A DNA stretch of 64,000 nt from Saprospiraceae bacterium (GTDB taxonomy: Bacteria; Bacteroidota; Bacteroidia; Chitinophagales; Saprospiraceae), in contig JAGPCT010000010.1 of assembly GCA_018057925.1 (NCBI GenBank), positions 1 to 64,000 of the forward strand, in the 5' to 3' direction. Shown here in pieces: positions 9,144-18,655 of this stretch. Position 1 is the stretch's first letter. Each line of letters starts with the position of its first letter. The position numbers and the translations under genes were made by a program. The notes under the pieces are model-generated. The model made no database searches. It saw only the letters and a program-made list of their open reading frames with translations, and had not been told where the DNA came from.

Positions 9144-9954
9144 AAAACCCATCGGAATCTTTGACTCGGGATATGGTGGACTTACCGTATTCCGAGCCAT
9201 CAAAGATTCTCTTCCCCAATATGATTACATCTACCTCGGTGATAATGCCCGCGCACCCTATGGCAACCGCTCTTTCGACATCGTTTATCAATATACATTA
9301 GAATGTGTAGAGTGGCTCTTTAATCAAGTATGCCCCCTCGTCATCCTCGCTTGTAATACCGCCTCTGCCAAAGCATTGCGCACTATTCAACAAGTGGATC
9401 TCATTCGCCATCCCAACAAAAAAGTGCTCGGCGTCATTCGACCTACAGCCGAAGTAATAGGAAAATATACGCATACCGGCGCTATAGGCATCCTCGGAAC
9501 TAACGGAACCGTCAAAAGCCTTTCTTACAAATTAGAAATAGGTCACTTCTTTCCCGACATTACTGTCGTACAACAAGCATGCCCTATGTGGGTACCTTTG
9601 ATTGAAAATGGAGAATATACCGGAAGCGAAATGGATGCCTTTATCCAAGAAGATCTGGAGCTATTGTTCAAGCAAAATAACCAAATCGATACCATTCTCC
9701 TCGCATGTACCCACTATCCACTGATCGCTGATAAAATTAAGAAATATTTGCCGACAGGCGTTCAGCTGATTTCTCAAGGACCCATCATAGCCTCAAGCCT
9801 GATTGACTATCTTTTTAGACATCCCGAAATAGAATCGAGACTATCACAACACGGTGAAACCGTATTTTACACTACCGACGATAGTACTTTCTTCATGGAA
9901 AGAGGTAAAGAATTTTTTGGCGAAACAATTGCTGCACAAATGATTCACCTTTAA
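9130..9954 (+). CDS. murI: Glutamate racemase
   Basis: A 274-residue enzyme that converts L- to D-glutamate for peptidoglycan synthesis in the cytosol. The N-terminal motif is IGIFDSGYGGLTV. The two catalytic cysteines are Cys75 (ACNTASA) and Cys193 (ACTHYPLI). GDNARAPYGNRS at residues 37-48 is also conserved. It starts at a GTG that lies inside the last codons of the upstream ompH gene, pointing to translational coupling. The length is normal. Confidence 0.95.
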   Translation: MEKNKKPIGIFDSGYGGLTVFRAIKDSLPQYDYIYLGDNARAPYGNRSFDIVYQYTLECVEWLFNQVCPLVILACNTASAKALRTIQQVDLIRHPNKKVLGVIRPTAEVIGKYTHTGAIGILGTNGTVKSLSYKLEIGHFFPDITVVQQACPMWVPLIENGEYTGSEMDAFIQEDLELLFKQNNQIDTILLACTHYPLIADKIKKYLPTGVQLISQGPIIASSLIDYLFRHPEIESRLSQHGETVFYTTDDSTFFMERGKEFFGETIAAQMIHL

Positions 9955-10100
9955 TAATCCATATCATTCTTCCATCCTTTATACCATAAATTTATTGCAT
10001 GATAATTCTAATCTGACCTGGTGGAAAAGAGCAATTTGTCTTTCTATATTTCATTTATTCAAATACTTAACATATTTTTACACCGCTAAAACAACTTGAT

Positions 10101-10667
10101 ATGAACGCAGAAGAAGCAAACAAAGTACTCGATAAGGCCAAATCCCTGATGGAAAATGCCATTGAACATTTGTCACACGAGCTGACCAAAGTTAGAACTG
10201 GCAAGGCATCTCCGTCTCTTGTGTCTGAGATTATGATTGATTACTACGGAAGCCCGACTCCTCTCAACCAAATAGCCAATGTCAATATCAGTGATATTAA
10301 GACCATCGTTATCCAGCCTTGGGAGAAATCTATGTTGCGCACCATAGAAAACGCATTGTTTGAAGCCAACCTTGGCATAACCCCACAGAATGACGGAGAA
10401 GTTATCCGATTGATGATACCACCTCTGACTGAAGAAAGAAGATTAGGCTTAGTTAAACAAGCTAAACAACACGCCGAAGATGCTAAAATAAGCATTCGCA
10501 ATGTCCGCAGAGACGCCATGGAAAGCATAAAAAAATTGGTCAAAGACGGCTTGCCCGAAGATATGGGAAAGAAAAAAGAAGATGAAGTGCAGAAATTGAC
10601 CGACTCCTATTCCGCTCAAGCCGGTAAACTTGCTGAAAATAAAGAGAAAGACATCATGTCAATATAA
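10101..10667 (+). CDS. frr: Ribosome recycling factor
   Basis: A 188-residue protein that releases ribosomes from mRNA after termination, together with EF-G. The family core is complete: LTKVRTGKASPSLVSEI, YYGSPTPLNQIANVNI, QPWEKSMLRTIENAL and the C-terminal three-helix segment MGKKKEDEVQKLTD. The ATG at 10101 gives the normal length. The DUF5691-like gene begins 33 bp downstream on the same strand. Confidence 0.96.
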   Translation: MNAEEANKVLDKAKSLMENAIEHLSHELTKVRTGKASPSLVSEIMIDYYGSPTPLNQIANVNISDIKTIVIQPWEKSMLRTIENALFEANLGITPQNDGEVIRLMIPPLTEERRLGLVKQAKQHAEDAKISIRNVRRDAMESIKKLVKDGLPEDMGKKKEDEVQKLTDSYSAQAGKLAENKEKDIMSI

Positions 10668-10699
10668 TCATTACATCCTTTCACCCTTAACCCTTTGAC

Positions 10700-12139
10700 G
10701 TGTTACTTACTAATCTCAACCGTTCACTCCTCTATGGGGTGAACGAACAGCCTCTTGACAATATCGCCGGTCTGCCCGAAGCCGACTTTAATGCTTTGTC
10801 TTTAGTGGATTCCTTTTTAATTAACTCAACCTTGTTGTCCTTCTGCCTTGACAGCGAAGAATATCCGTATTCGATTGAATCTTCTCCTGAGGAACAATAC
10901 AATCCCGGCCCCAACCTATCCGGCATGTACTTACAATATGGTTATGATGTTTTCATGGCTGCCGCTCCCCTTATTATCCGGCTTCACCTTCGGCATAAAG
11001 TTCTATTTTCGCCATCTCTCATCATTCCTATATTAGATCATCCCGAATATTGGTACGACTATCAGCCTTATCTGACCAAACTCATCCGCAAACGTGGTCA
11101 ATGGCTCAGCAAAGCAAATGAAAAATGGTCCTGGTGGAACGATTCCATGAACTCAGCTATTTGGGATGACAAGTCCAATCACCTTCGATATTCGTATTTC
11201 CGACTTTTAAGGACATACAAGCATGCAGATTCTAATGCTCTTATCCTCGACTCATGGAAAGAAGAACACCCCGAAGCCAAAGAATTGTTGCTCGAGTTGA
11301 TTAAAGAAAACCTCTCTGAAGAAGATAAAGATCTTCTTGCCAAGATTTATTTGTTGGAAACAGGACGCCTAAAGAATACCATCAGAATGCTACTATTCTG
11401 GACTTCCAACGATGAAGAGTTTAGTAGTTTAAAAAGTCGATTAGCCGGCGGTCAAGAACCACACAATATCCTACATTCAATCGCTGAAGGAAGCCCCATA
11501 TCCCCATATTATAACGCTGAACAAGATATTCCCATTGAATGGCTCGTCTTTCTTGATACAACATCAACTTCAGGTCAAAAAATAGCCTTACAAACTATTA
11601 AGAAAGTAACGCCTACTGCCGGCAAAAAACTACAATTATACAACAAACTCCTGTTTGGCACGCTGTTCTGTCGGCAATATGAGAATTTGCTGTTTTGGAT
11701 AAAGCATATTTGGTCAGAACAACCAAAATTTAGATTAGAAAGGTCGTGGATGCTGTATTTTAACCAATTGGATGACCATACAAAAAATCAAATTATTCTC
11801 AGTTTGCTCCATAAAAACCAAAATATATTTTGTTTACAGTTTGTTTTTCAGGTGCTGGAACAAGCCTTCATACACTTAGGGCTTCATTCATCAACTACAT
11901 TTTTGTCCTTACTAAGTAAAATCGGCAATTCTGATGCAGCAAGTTTAAAACTTTGTTTAAATATGGTGAAATCCGAGCGAATACCTTTTATTCTGCATGG
12001 ATCTGACTTGAAGTCATGGGAAGTTGTTTGCCAGAATTTATTGAATCAAGCCAATGACAAAAGTGGCGATAAAATTATGGCTAAGACAAAAAAATTGATT
12101 ACTTTTAGAGAAATAATTGACAAAATTTTCCATGAATAA
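10700..12139 (+). CDS. DUF5691-like protein, partner of MoxR-type ATPase
   Basis: A 479-residue cytosolic protein with a GTG start at 10700 and no signal or membrane segments. The middle (about residues 130-255: RGQWLSKANEKW..., then ELLLELIKENLSEEDKDLLA followed by a stretch ending in LKSRLAGG) follows the pattern I know for DUF5691. In that family a helical repeat reads LSxxDExFLExxLDD and is followed by SxxxxRM. The terminal thirds are not recognised. The gene overlaps the next by 8 bp. DUF5691 is known from clusters with a YehL-like AAA ATPase, DUF5682, VWA and SWIM proteins; only the ATPase is present here. The assignment is inference from pattern and neighbour. Confidence 0.6.
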   Translation: MLLTNLNRSLLYGVNEQPLDNIAGLPEADFNALSLVDSFLINSTLLSFCLDSEEYPYSIESSPEEQYNPGPNLSGMYLQYGYDVFMAAAPLIIRLHLRHKVLFSPSLIIPILDHPEYWYDYQPYLTKLIRKRGQWLSKANEKWSWWNDSMNSAIWDDKSNHLRYSYFRLLRTYKHADSNALILDSWKEEHPEAKELLLELIKENLSEEDKDLLAKIYLLETGRLKNTIRMLLFWTSNDEEFSSLKSRLAGGQEPHNILHSIAEGSPISPYYNAEQDIPIEWLVFLDTTSTSGQKIALQTIKKVTPTAGKKLQLYNKLLFGTLFCRQYENLLFWIKHIWSEQPKFRLERSWMLYFNQLDDHTKNQIILSLLHKNQNIFCLQFVFQVLEQAFIHLGLHSSTTFLSLLSKIGNSDAASLKLCLNMVKSERIPFILHGSDLKSWEVVCQNLLNQANDKSGDKIMAKTKKLITFREIIDKIFHE

Positions 12140-13223
12140 AAATAACAATATCCGTCCAAGCGCTGAAATACGCTTTGCTGAAGAATTAAAAGCTTTGGCC
12201 GACAACGATACTCAGGAGAGACCACCAGGATGGAAATTGTCCCCCAAAGCCGTTATTCATTACCTTTTAGGCGGTCCACTCAATGATCAAATCACGATTG
12301 AGCCCAAATACTTAGGGAATAAGAAAGTATTAGAACTCTGTATCGCCACCCTCCTCACGGACAGAGGACTTTTATTGATGGGATTGCCCGGCACTGCAAA
12401 GTCATGGCTTTCAGAACACCTTGCTGCCGCCATTTCAGGAACAAGCTCTTCCCTCATTCAGGGAACAGTTGGGTTAGACGAAAACCAACTTAAATATCAT
12501 TGGAATTATGCTGAACTCCTTCAAAAAGGTCCTTCCTCAGAAGCATTGGTCAAAAGTCCAATCATCCGTGCGATGGAAGGCGGATACATCACTCGAGTAG
12601 AAGAACTTACCCGGATGCCGACAGAAATCCAAGATATCCTGATCACAGTGCTTTCAGAGAAAATGATGAGCATACCTGAATTAAACCAAGAGGTTTATGC
12701 AGTCAAAGGATTCAACATCATCGCTACAGCCAATGACCGGGACAAAGGTGTCCATGACTTGTCCGCAGCATTGCGGCGCCGTTTTAATATGGTCTATCTA
12801 TCCATGCCTGAAACCCTACAAGAAGAAATAGATATCATCCATTTTCGCTTAGGCCAAATTCAAAAAGACCTCGGGCTGGATAAATACAAGCTTCCTCTAC
12901 AACACCTTTCGGATCTCGTAACGATATTCAGAGAGTTGCGTACAGGACTGACAGAAGACAAGAAAAATAAGATAAAATCGCCGGGAAGCTCTTTGTCCAC
13001 CGCTGAAGTCCTTTCCGTTCTACAAACAGGAATCCAACATTCTATTTATTTTGGCAATGGACTCATGGAGCCCGGAGATATTGCCACCTCCATCCACAGC
13101 ACTGTCGTCAAAGATAAAAATCAAGATCAGGCCGCTTGGAACGAATATGTGGAATCTATCATTAAAAGCAGAAAAGGCTGGAACCAATGGTACGATGCCT
13201 TCCACGAGATAAGTCAAGCTTAA
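12132..13223 (+). CDS. MoxR/YehL-type AAA+ ATPase
   Basis: This is 363 residues from the ATG at 12132; an upstream TTG at 12117 is in frame but less likely. Walker A is GLPGTAKSWLSEHL (about residue 85-98). The Walker B/sensor region contains TRVEELTRMPTEIQD, and ATANDRDKGVHDLSAALRRRF includes sensor 1 and an Arg finger. The distinctive GTVGLDENQLKYHWNYAELL segment is like E. coli YehL. MoxR-type ATPases remodel partner complexes, commonly with VWA metal-binding proteins. The start overlaps the DUF5691-like stop, so the pair is translationally coupled. Confidence 0.88.
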   Translation: MNKNNNIRPSAEIRFAEELKALADNDTQERPPGWKLSPKAVIHYLLGGPLNDQITIEPKYLGNKKVLELCIATLLTDRGLLLMGLPGTAKSWLSEHLAAAISGTSSSLIQGTVGLDENQLKYHWNYAELLQKGPSSEALVKSPIIRAMEGGYITRVEELTRMPTEIQDILITVLSEKMMSIPELNQEVYAVKGFNIIATANDRDKGVHDLSAALRRRFNMVYLSMPETLQEEIDIIHFRLGQIQKDLGLDKYKLPLQHLSDLVTIFRELRTGLTEDKKNKIKSPGSSLSTAEVLSVLQTGIQHSIYFGNGLMEPGDIATSIHSTVVKDKNQDQAAWNEYVESIIKSRKGWNQWYDAFHEISQA

Positions 13224-13387
13224 TCCGGCTTTGTTGTCATCTACAATAATTTGAGCCCATTGTCCTGCGTAAAAAACAATGAAAAGTCACATCGAATAAC
13301 AGCTATTTCCGACTCTTTCATTGCTATATGATTACAATATAAAACTTTACACCAACCTCATCTGTTACATTACAAAGTGAAGTTATC

Positions 13388-13915
13388 ATGTCAAAAAATA
13401 AATGGATTCTTGATTCGTCATACGGAGAAGTTCAGTTCAAAGTCAAATATCTGATGATATCCAATGTCATTGGTCGATTTAAACGATTTGATCTGATGGT
13501 GGAAACAGAAAACAGAGACTTTTCGTCTAGTAAAGTTGTTTTTACTGCAGATGTGGATAGCTTAGATACCGATGATCATCAGCGGGATGGACACTTAAAG
13601 AGTTCTGACTTCTTTGACGTAGCTAACTTTCCACACATTCACTTTGAAGCGGGTTCAATTGTCTTTGAAGGCGACGAGGGTGTCTTAAACGGTCAATTGA
13701 CAATTCGGGATATTACGAAGCCAATCACTCTAAATGTTGATTTTGGTGGATTTAACCGAGACTCACTGGGTAAACTCAGAGCTGGTTTTAGTTTTAAATG
13801 CAAAATAAACCGAAAGGATTTTGGGCTAAATTGGAATACTATCTTAAATGATGGTGGCATTATGGTCGGCAATGACGTTAAGATCTCCGGTGAAGTGCAA
13901 TTAATCAAGCAATAG
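13388..13915 (+). CDS. YceI-family lipid-binding-like protein
   Basis: A 175-residue protein with the YceI beta-barrel pattern: KWILDSSYGEVQFKVKY at the start, DGHLKSSDFFDVANFPHIHFEA in the centre, and LTIRDITKPITLNVDFGG with INRKDFGLNWN near the end. YceI proteins carry a long isoprenoid or similar lipid in a hydrophobic cavity. Most are periplasmic, but this copy has no signal peptide and is probably cytosolic. It is a single gene. Confidence 0.88.
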   Translation: MSKNKWILDSSYGEVQFKVKYLMISNVIGRFKRFDLMVETENRDFSSSKVVFTADVDSLDTDDHQRDGHLKSSDFFDVANFPHIHFEAGSIVFEGDEGVLNGQLTIRDITKPITLNVDFGGFNRDSLGKLRAGFSFKCKINRKDFGLNWNTILNDGGIMVGNDVKISGEVQLIKQ

Positions 13916-14098
13916 CTCTACTTTGTGGAACAAGCCCTTTACGGATGCCATTTTCTTTTTGTCCTGAAATCTTGTTTTCCCGGCACACAATATGAAAAAC
14001 CTTTCATTGTCCATTTAAACCTAAATTCATATTAGAGGCAAAAATATTGTCTTTAATATGAATTCGGATTGAACAAGGATGAATATTCGGGACAGCAT

Positions 14099-14296
14099 AA
14101 TCCCGAAAGGATAATATTATTATAGAAAACGTAGCATAGTATTTTCAAAATCCCGAAGGGATGACATTATTACAAACCAAGAAAAAATGTATCTGCTCAA
14201 AAAAACTGGAACGAATTGATGGAATAATCATTTCACCCATTCTGGGTTCCTCGTTCTGCTATTGACTCTATTCTATAATAATGACAACCCTTCAGG
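14099..14296. repeat. Three short CCCGAAGGG-type repeat units
   Basis: The units are AATCCCGAAAGGATAATATT (14099 on), AATCCCGAAGGGATGACATT (14149 on), and an inverted CTATAATAATGACAACCCTT (14273 on). Each has a small CCC-GAA-GGG palindrome beside an ATTATTATAG-like tail. I see no flanking gene structure that explains them. Confidence 0.55.
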
Positions 14297-14439
14297 TTTA
14301 TTTTGATAAAAAATGGAGTTGGATTCAGCTCGTCCAAAAAAAGTATGAAAAATTTTTACAAACAATATAGCTGAATTACATCTAACCCAATCGCAACATA
14401 TAGATTGTCAAATAAATGGAAACATATTGATTCGTGACT

Positions 14440-14520
14440 ATTTGAATTTCAACACAACAAAAAGTTAGCAATGTATTTCTTAAAGACAAATTTTTGCCTT
14501 TAAAAGGACTTCGGGTTTAA
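14440..14520. repeat. 81-bp dispersed repeat, copy 1
   Basis: This reads AATTTCAACACAACAAAAAG, then TTAGCAATGTATTTCTTAAA, and ends in TCGGGTTTAA. The same order of blocks (AATATCAACACAACGAACAG, TTAGTAATATATTTCTTAAA, TTGGGTTAAA) fills 29140-29220. Both copies are 81 bp. Confidence 0.65.
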
Positions 14521-14526
14521 CCTACT

Positions 14527-15621
14527 TTATTCCGAAACAGTAGCCTTACCGGTTGAAGGCATCAAGTATTCATCTATAAACTGTTGAATAAATTTTGGGA
14601 AAGCCCATCTCTTTAACTCATCTATTGAGACTACTATGCCTCCGGTTAAATCGGGCATAATGTGGGTTTCTATGATATAAAAAATGGGGTGAAGAACCTG
14701 ATGGGTCAATATGTGTTTCTTAAGACGAACGACTTCCTTTATTTTGATGTCTTTTTTATGAACAAAAGGAGCTTTGCCAAAGTGTAGCATTTGATTGTCA
14801 GAAGACTCGGTCAAATAAAACTCATACATGCCGGCATAAATGTCTCCCAAAGGCCTTTGAAATATCATTAAATTGTCGTTACAGCGATAAACAATATAAT
14901 TAAAATATCGACTTCGTTTGATTGCTTTCGGCAGTCGAACCGGCAGGGCATTTATTTTATTTTCTAAAAATGCGATACAATTCAGTCGTACCGGACATTC
15001 AGAACACAAAGGTTGGGTAGGCGTACAAAGTGTGGCTCCAAAATCCATGATAGCTTGATTGAAAATTGCAGGATTGTTCCGATCCAATACATCCTGTGCC
15101 GTCTTTTGGAATAGGGCTTTGCCCTCTTTACTTGTTGCCGGCTTGTCTATACCAAAAAAACGACTTAATACGCGGATTACATTGCCATCAACAACAGGAT
15201 ACGGCAAGTTAAATGCAAAGGAAGCAATCGCAGCAGCCGTATAGGCACCTATACCTTTGACCGATAACAGTTGATTGTACGAAGCCGGCAGGTGTCCATC
15301 AAAAAGCCTTATTATTTGTTGTGCCCCTTGGTGTAGATTGCGCGCCCTGCTATAATAACCAAGACCCTGCCACTGTTTCATAACCTGATCGATATCGGCC
15401 GAAGCTAACGTTTCAACATTGGGAAAAGTCTTTATAAAAGCCTTGTAATAATCCCAGCCTTGTTTAACACGTGTTTGTTGGAGGATAACCTCAGAAATCC
15501 ATATTTTATAAGGGTCAGCTTCCCCTTTCCAAGGCATGGGGCGATCATCGGGATGATACCATTCCATAAGTTTATCCCGAAAATAGGAGGCATTAACAAA
15601 AGAAAAAGTATCTTCTTTCAT
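14527..15621 (-). CDS. mutY: A/G-specific adenine DNA glycosylase
   Basis: A 364-residue base-excision repair enzyme that removes adenine mispaired with 8-oxoguanine. The catalytic Glu44 is in WISEVILQQTRV. The helix-hairpin-helix KGIGAYTAAAIASFAF precedes catalytic Asp145 (VVDGNVIRVL). The [4Fe-4S] cysteines 199, 206, 209 and 215 have the canonical C-x6-C-x2-C-x5-C spacing. The C-terminal ~130 residues form the NUDIX-like 8-oxoG recognition domain. A TATCTTTG box lies only 4 nt before the ATG, suggesting a leaderless mRNA. Confidence 0.95.
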   Translation of the reverse strand: MKEDTFSFVNASYFRDKLMEWYHPDDRPMPWKGEADPYKIWISEVILQQTRVKQGWDYYKAFIKTFPNVETLASADIDQVMKQWQGLGYYSRARNLHQGAQQIIRLFDGHLPASYNQLLSVKGIGAYTAAAIASFAFNLPYPVVDGNVIRVLSRFFGIDKPATSKEGKALFQKTAQDVLDRNNPAIFNQAIMDFGATLCTPTQPLCSECPVRLNCIAFLENKINALPVRLPKAIKRSRYFNYIVYRCNDNLMIFQRPLGDIYAGMYEFYLTESSDNQMLHFGKAPFVHKKDIKIKEVVRLKKHILTHQVLHPIFYIIETHIMPDLTGGIVVSIDELKRWAFPKFIQQFIDEYLMPSTGKATVSE

Positions 15622-16005
15622 TCCTCAAAGATAAGAATTGGGCATTTGTCGAAAAATAAAAAAAGAGAATGATCATTGTTTAAACGGATTGGTCGCAAAG
15701 TTGAATTCTACCAAATAATGTTTTAGTGTCACAAGTTTGATGACAATCAATCAAATACCGCTAAATATGATTCCAAAATTTGTTAATTTTTAGAAATATT
15801 TTTAAAAGCAAGTTATCATAAATATTTTATTTTGTTTTCATTCATTTGTAATTTATGATTTTTTTTTGCAAACAATATTTATATGCCAAAATTATATTCA
15901 GCTATATTTCAATTATTTATATATTTTAATTTGAAAACTTATGATATTTTTTAATTTTTTTAATAATTTTTTTCGCAATTATGATATAATAATTATTTAT
16001 TATAT
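15622..16005. other. Very AT-rich region upstream of the nrdJ gene
   Basis: About 380 bp of strongly AT-rich DNA (long T and A runs, 15780-16000) separates the divergent mutY and ribonucleotide reductase genes. I looked for a cobalamin riboswitch and for paired NrdR-box palindromes and found neither. Apart from the promoter boxes it seems featureless. Confidence 0.5.
15626..15633 (-). promoter_or_regulatory. -7 promoter box for mutY
   Basis: On the minus strand this reads TATCTTTG, a perfect TAnnTTTG match. Only AGGA separates it from the ATG at 15621, so transcription would start at or very near the initiation codon. Confidence 0.5.
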
Positions 16006-16013
16006 TACATTTG
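16006..16013 (+). promoter_or_regulatory. -7 promoter box for the class II ribonucleotide reductase
   Basis: TACATTTG matches the TAnnTTTG consensus exactly. It would place the transcript start near 16019, about 40 nt before the ATG at 16059. No clear -33 TTTG is seen at the usual spacing. Confidence 0.5.
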
Positions 16014-16058
16014 CCTTTTTAAAAGACGTATTAACCTTATAAATAATATAAAAAACAA

Positions 16059-18614
16059 ATGGGCAAGACTATTATTCAGAAAAAAGAGGCTACATTTTCA
16101 CAAGACGAAGCAATAGAAGCGAGTCTAAAGTACTTTGGAGGAGATGATTTAGCGGCGCGTGTATGGATTAATAAATATGCTTTGAAAGACTCTCATGGCA
16201 ATTTATTTGAAAAGACACCGGATGATATGCATCGACGCATTGCGTCTGAAATAGCAAGGATAGAAAAAAACTATCCCAATGCATTGACCGAGCAGGAGGT
16301 ATTTGATCTTATTAAGGATTTTAAGTATATTATACCACAAGGCAGCCCAATGACGGGCATTGGCAATCCTTATCAAGTTGCATCGTTGTCCAACTGTTTT
16401 GTTATCGGGCATGACGGGCCTTCTGATTCGTATGGAGGCATCATGAAGATAGATCAGGAGCAAGTTCAATTGATGAAACGTCGTGGTGGCGTTGGTCATG
16501 ACCTATCACACATTCGTCCTAAAGGCTCTCCCGTTAAGAATTCGGCATTGACCTCTACCGGTCTGGTGCCTTTTATGGAAAGGTTTTCCAATTCAACCAG
16601 AGAAGTAGCTCAGGATGGTCGCCGTGGGGCATTGATGTTGTCCGTAAGCATTAAGCACCCTGATTCAGAGGGTTTTATCGACGCCAAGTTGGAACAAGGT
16701 AAAGTAACCGGAGCCAATGTTTCCGTGCGCATTGATGACGAATTTATGAAGTCGGTACGGGATGGTATCGCTTATCAGCAACAATACCCCATCCACTCTA
16801 ATCATCCTGTTTTTGTTAAAAAGATTGACGCTGTAGCTCTTTGGAAAAAAATTGTCCACAACGCATGGCGCTCTGCCGAGCCCGGCATTTTATTTTGGGA
16901 TACTATCATCCGCGAATCCGTTCCCGATTGCTATGCAGATCTTGGGTATAAGACAGTTTCCACCAATCCATGCGGCGAGATCCCACTTTGTCCTTATGAT
17001 TCATGTCGACTGTTGGCAATAAATCTTTTTTCTTATGTAGAAAATCCTTTTACACAGGAAGCTTACTTCAATTGGGACTTGTTCAAAAAGCATATACACA
17101 GTGCTCAGCGAATAATGGACGATATTATCGACCTTGAGTTGGAAAAAATTGACGGCATTTTAGCAAAAATCGAAGAAGATCCGGAAAGTGAAGGGATTAA
17201 ACACACGGAAAGAAACCTTTGGCTTTCAATCAAAGAAAAAGCAGAACAAGGACGCCGTACAGGTATCGGCATCACTGCTGAAGGTGATATGCTCGCCGCT
17301 TTGAACTTACGTTATGGTAGTCAAGAGGGAACAGATTTCTCTGTAGAAGTCCACAAAACAATAGCCATAGAAGCATATCGAGCTTCTGTTGTCGCGGCTA
17401 AAGAAAGAGGTGCCTTTGGAATTTACGACGCAGAAAGAGAGAAAAACAATCCTTTCATCCTGCGAATTAAGGAAGCCGACGCTCAACTTTATTATGAAAT
17501 GATGGAATTCGGGCGTCGCAATATCTCTATGCTTACTATTGCACCTACTGGAACTACCAGCCTTATGTCGCAGACTACATCAGGTATTGAACCTGTCTTT
17601 ATGCCGGTATATAAGCGCCGCCGCAAAGTCAACCCCAACGACAAAAACGTACGCATTGACTTTGTCGATGAAGTGGGCGATTCCTGGGAAGAATATATTG
17701 TGTTCCACCACAGATTCCGCCAATGGATGACTGTCAATGGTTATGATATCAATAAAAATTACAGCCAGGAAGAATTAGATGACTTGATCAAAGCTTCTCC
17801 TTATTTCAAAGCCACGTCTAATGATGTCGATTACCTCAACAAAGTTAGGATGCAAGGCGCAATTCAAAAGTGGGTAGATCATTCCATCTCTGTTACCATC
17901 AATATGCCCAACGACGTCACCGAAGAAGTGGTAGGTCAATGTTATATGGAAGCATGGCAAGCAGGATGTAAGGGAGTGACGGTATATCGGGATGGTTCTC
18001 GCTCGGGTGTCCTTGTTTCTACCGACGATAACAAAAAAGCAGAATCCAAATCCGATGACATCACACCATTCCCAATCATTAGACCACAGGTTTTAGAGGC
18101 TGATGTCGTTCGCTTTCAAAATAACAAAGACAAGTGGATTGCCTTTATTGGCCTGATCGACGGTCGTCCTTATGAGATTTTCACCGGGATGGCGGACGAC
18201 GAAGATGGCATCCTGATACCACGCTGGGTCAATGATGGCCACATCATCAAAAACAAAGAATCAGATGGCACTTCTCGTTACGACTTCCAGTTTATCAACG
18301 GCCGAGGCTATAAAACAACTATTGAAGGGCTTTCCTATAAGTTTAACCCGGAATATTGGAACTATGCCAAGTTGATTTCAGGTGCGCTTCGTTATTCAAT
18401 GCCTATTGAAAAAGTAGTCGAACTCATCAACAGTCTCCAACTGGATGAATCTATCAACACGTGGAAAAATGGTGTCGCACGAGCGCTAAAACGTTATGTT
18501 CCGGACGGTACCGAAGCAAAAAAGACGAAGTGCCAAAACTGCAACTCTTCCAACCTACACTATCAAGAAGGATGCTTGACTTGTAAAGATTGTGGAAGCA
18601 GCAAATGCGGGTGA
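16059..18614 (+). CDS. nrdJ: Adenosylcobalamin-dependent ribonucleotide reductase (class II)
   Basis: An 851-residue enzyme reducing ribonucleotides to deoxyribonucleotides with coenzyme B12, independent of oxygen. Diagnostic segments are SNCFVIG, RRGGVGHDLSHIRPKGSPV, STREVAQDGRRGALM, TNPCGEIPL (active-site loop), APTGTTSLMSQTTSGIEPVF and GCKGVTVYRDGSRSG. After a ~130-residue C-terminal extension it ends in a Cys-rich zinc-ribbon-like tail (about 828-850: CQNCNSS...CLTCKDCGSSKCG). Such tails are common in this family and could carry re-reduction cysteines. The B12 source is not encoded in the window. Confidence 0.95.
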   Translation: MGKTIIQKKEATFSQDEAIEASLKYFGGDDLAARVWINKYALKDSHGNLFEKTPDDMHRRIASEIARIEKNYPNALTEQEVFDLIKDFKYIIPQGSPMTGIGNPYQVASLSNCFVIGHDGPSDSYGGIMKIDQEQVQLMKRRGGVGHDLSHIRPKGSPVKNSALTSTGLVPFMERFSNSTREVAQDGRRGALMLSVSIKHPDSEGFIDAKLEQGKVTGANVSVRIDDEFMKSVRDGIAYQQQYPIHSNHPVFVKKIDAVALWKKIVHNAWRSAEPGILFWDTIIRESVPDCYADLGYKTVSTNPCGEIPLCPYDSCRLLAINLFSYVENPFTQEAYFNWDLFKKHIHSAQRIMDDIIDLELEKIDGILAKIEEDPESEGIKHTERNLWLSIKEKAEQGRRTGIGITAEGDMLAALNLRYGSQEGTDFSVEVHKTIAIEAYRASVVAAKERGAFGIYDAEREKNNPFILRIKEADAQLYYEMMEFGRRNISMLTIAPTGTTSLMSQTTSGIEPVFMPVYKRRRKVNPNDKNVRIDFVDEVGDSWEEYIVFHHRFRQWMTVNGYDINKNYSQEELDDLIKASPYFKATSNDVDYLNKVRMQGAIQKWVDHSISVTINMPNDVTEEVVGQCYMEAWQAGCKGVTVYRDGSRSGVLVSTDDNKKAESKSDDITPFPIIRPQVLEADVVRFQNNKDKWIAFIGLIDGRPYEIFTGMADDEDGILIPRWVNDGHIIKNKESDGTSRYDFQFINGRGYKTTIEGLSYKFNPEYWNYAKLISGALRYSMPIEKVVELINSLQLDESINTWKNGVARALKRYVPDGTEAKKTKCQNCNSSNLHYQEGCLTCKDCGSSKCG

Positions 18615-18655
18615 TATAGGAAATAGAGAAGTTGTAAGGTCAAATTTTATTATAG

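Larger units (their letters stand above)
13916..14526. other. Repeat-bearing intergenic region between the YceI gene and mutY
   Basis: A 611-bp non-coding stretch. It holds three units related to AATCCCGAAGGGATGACATT: 14099-14125 and 14149-14173 in direct orientation, and 14273-14296 inverted. There is a short inverted pair around a TTCATATTA...TAATATGAA core (14030-14065). An 81-bp repeat at 14440-14520 recurs at 29140-29220. No gene is visible. Confidence 0.6.

Noticed and set aside
14099..14296. CRISPR-like array
   Set aside because: The units are few, unevenly spaced and partly inverted; no cas genes in the window.
15700..16058. Possible cobalamin riboswitch or NrdR box before the B12-dependent reductase
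   Set aside because: No conserved B12-box or paired NrdR palindromes could be found; only AT-rich DNA and a -7 box.
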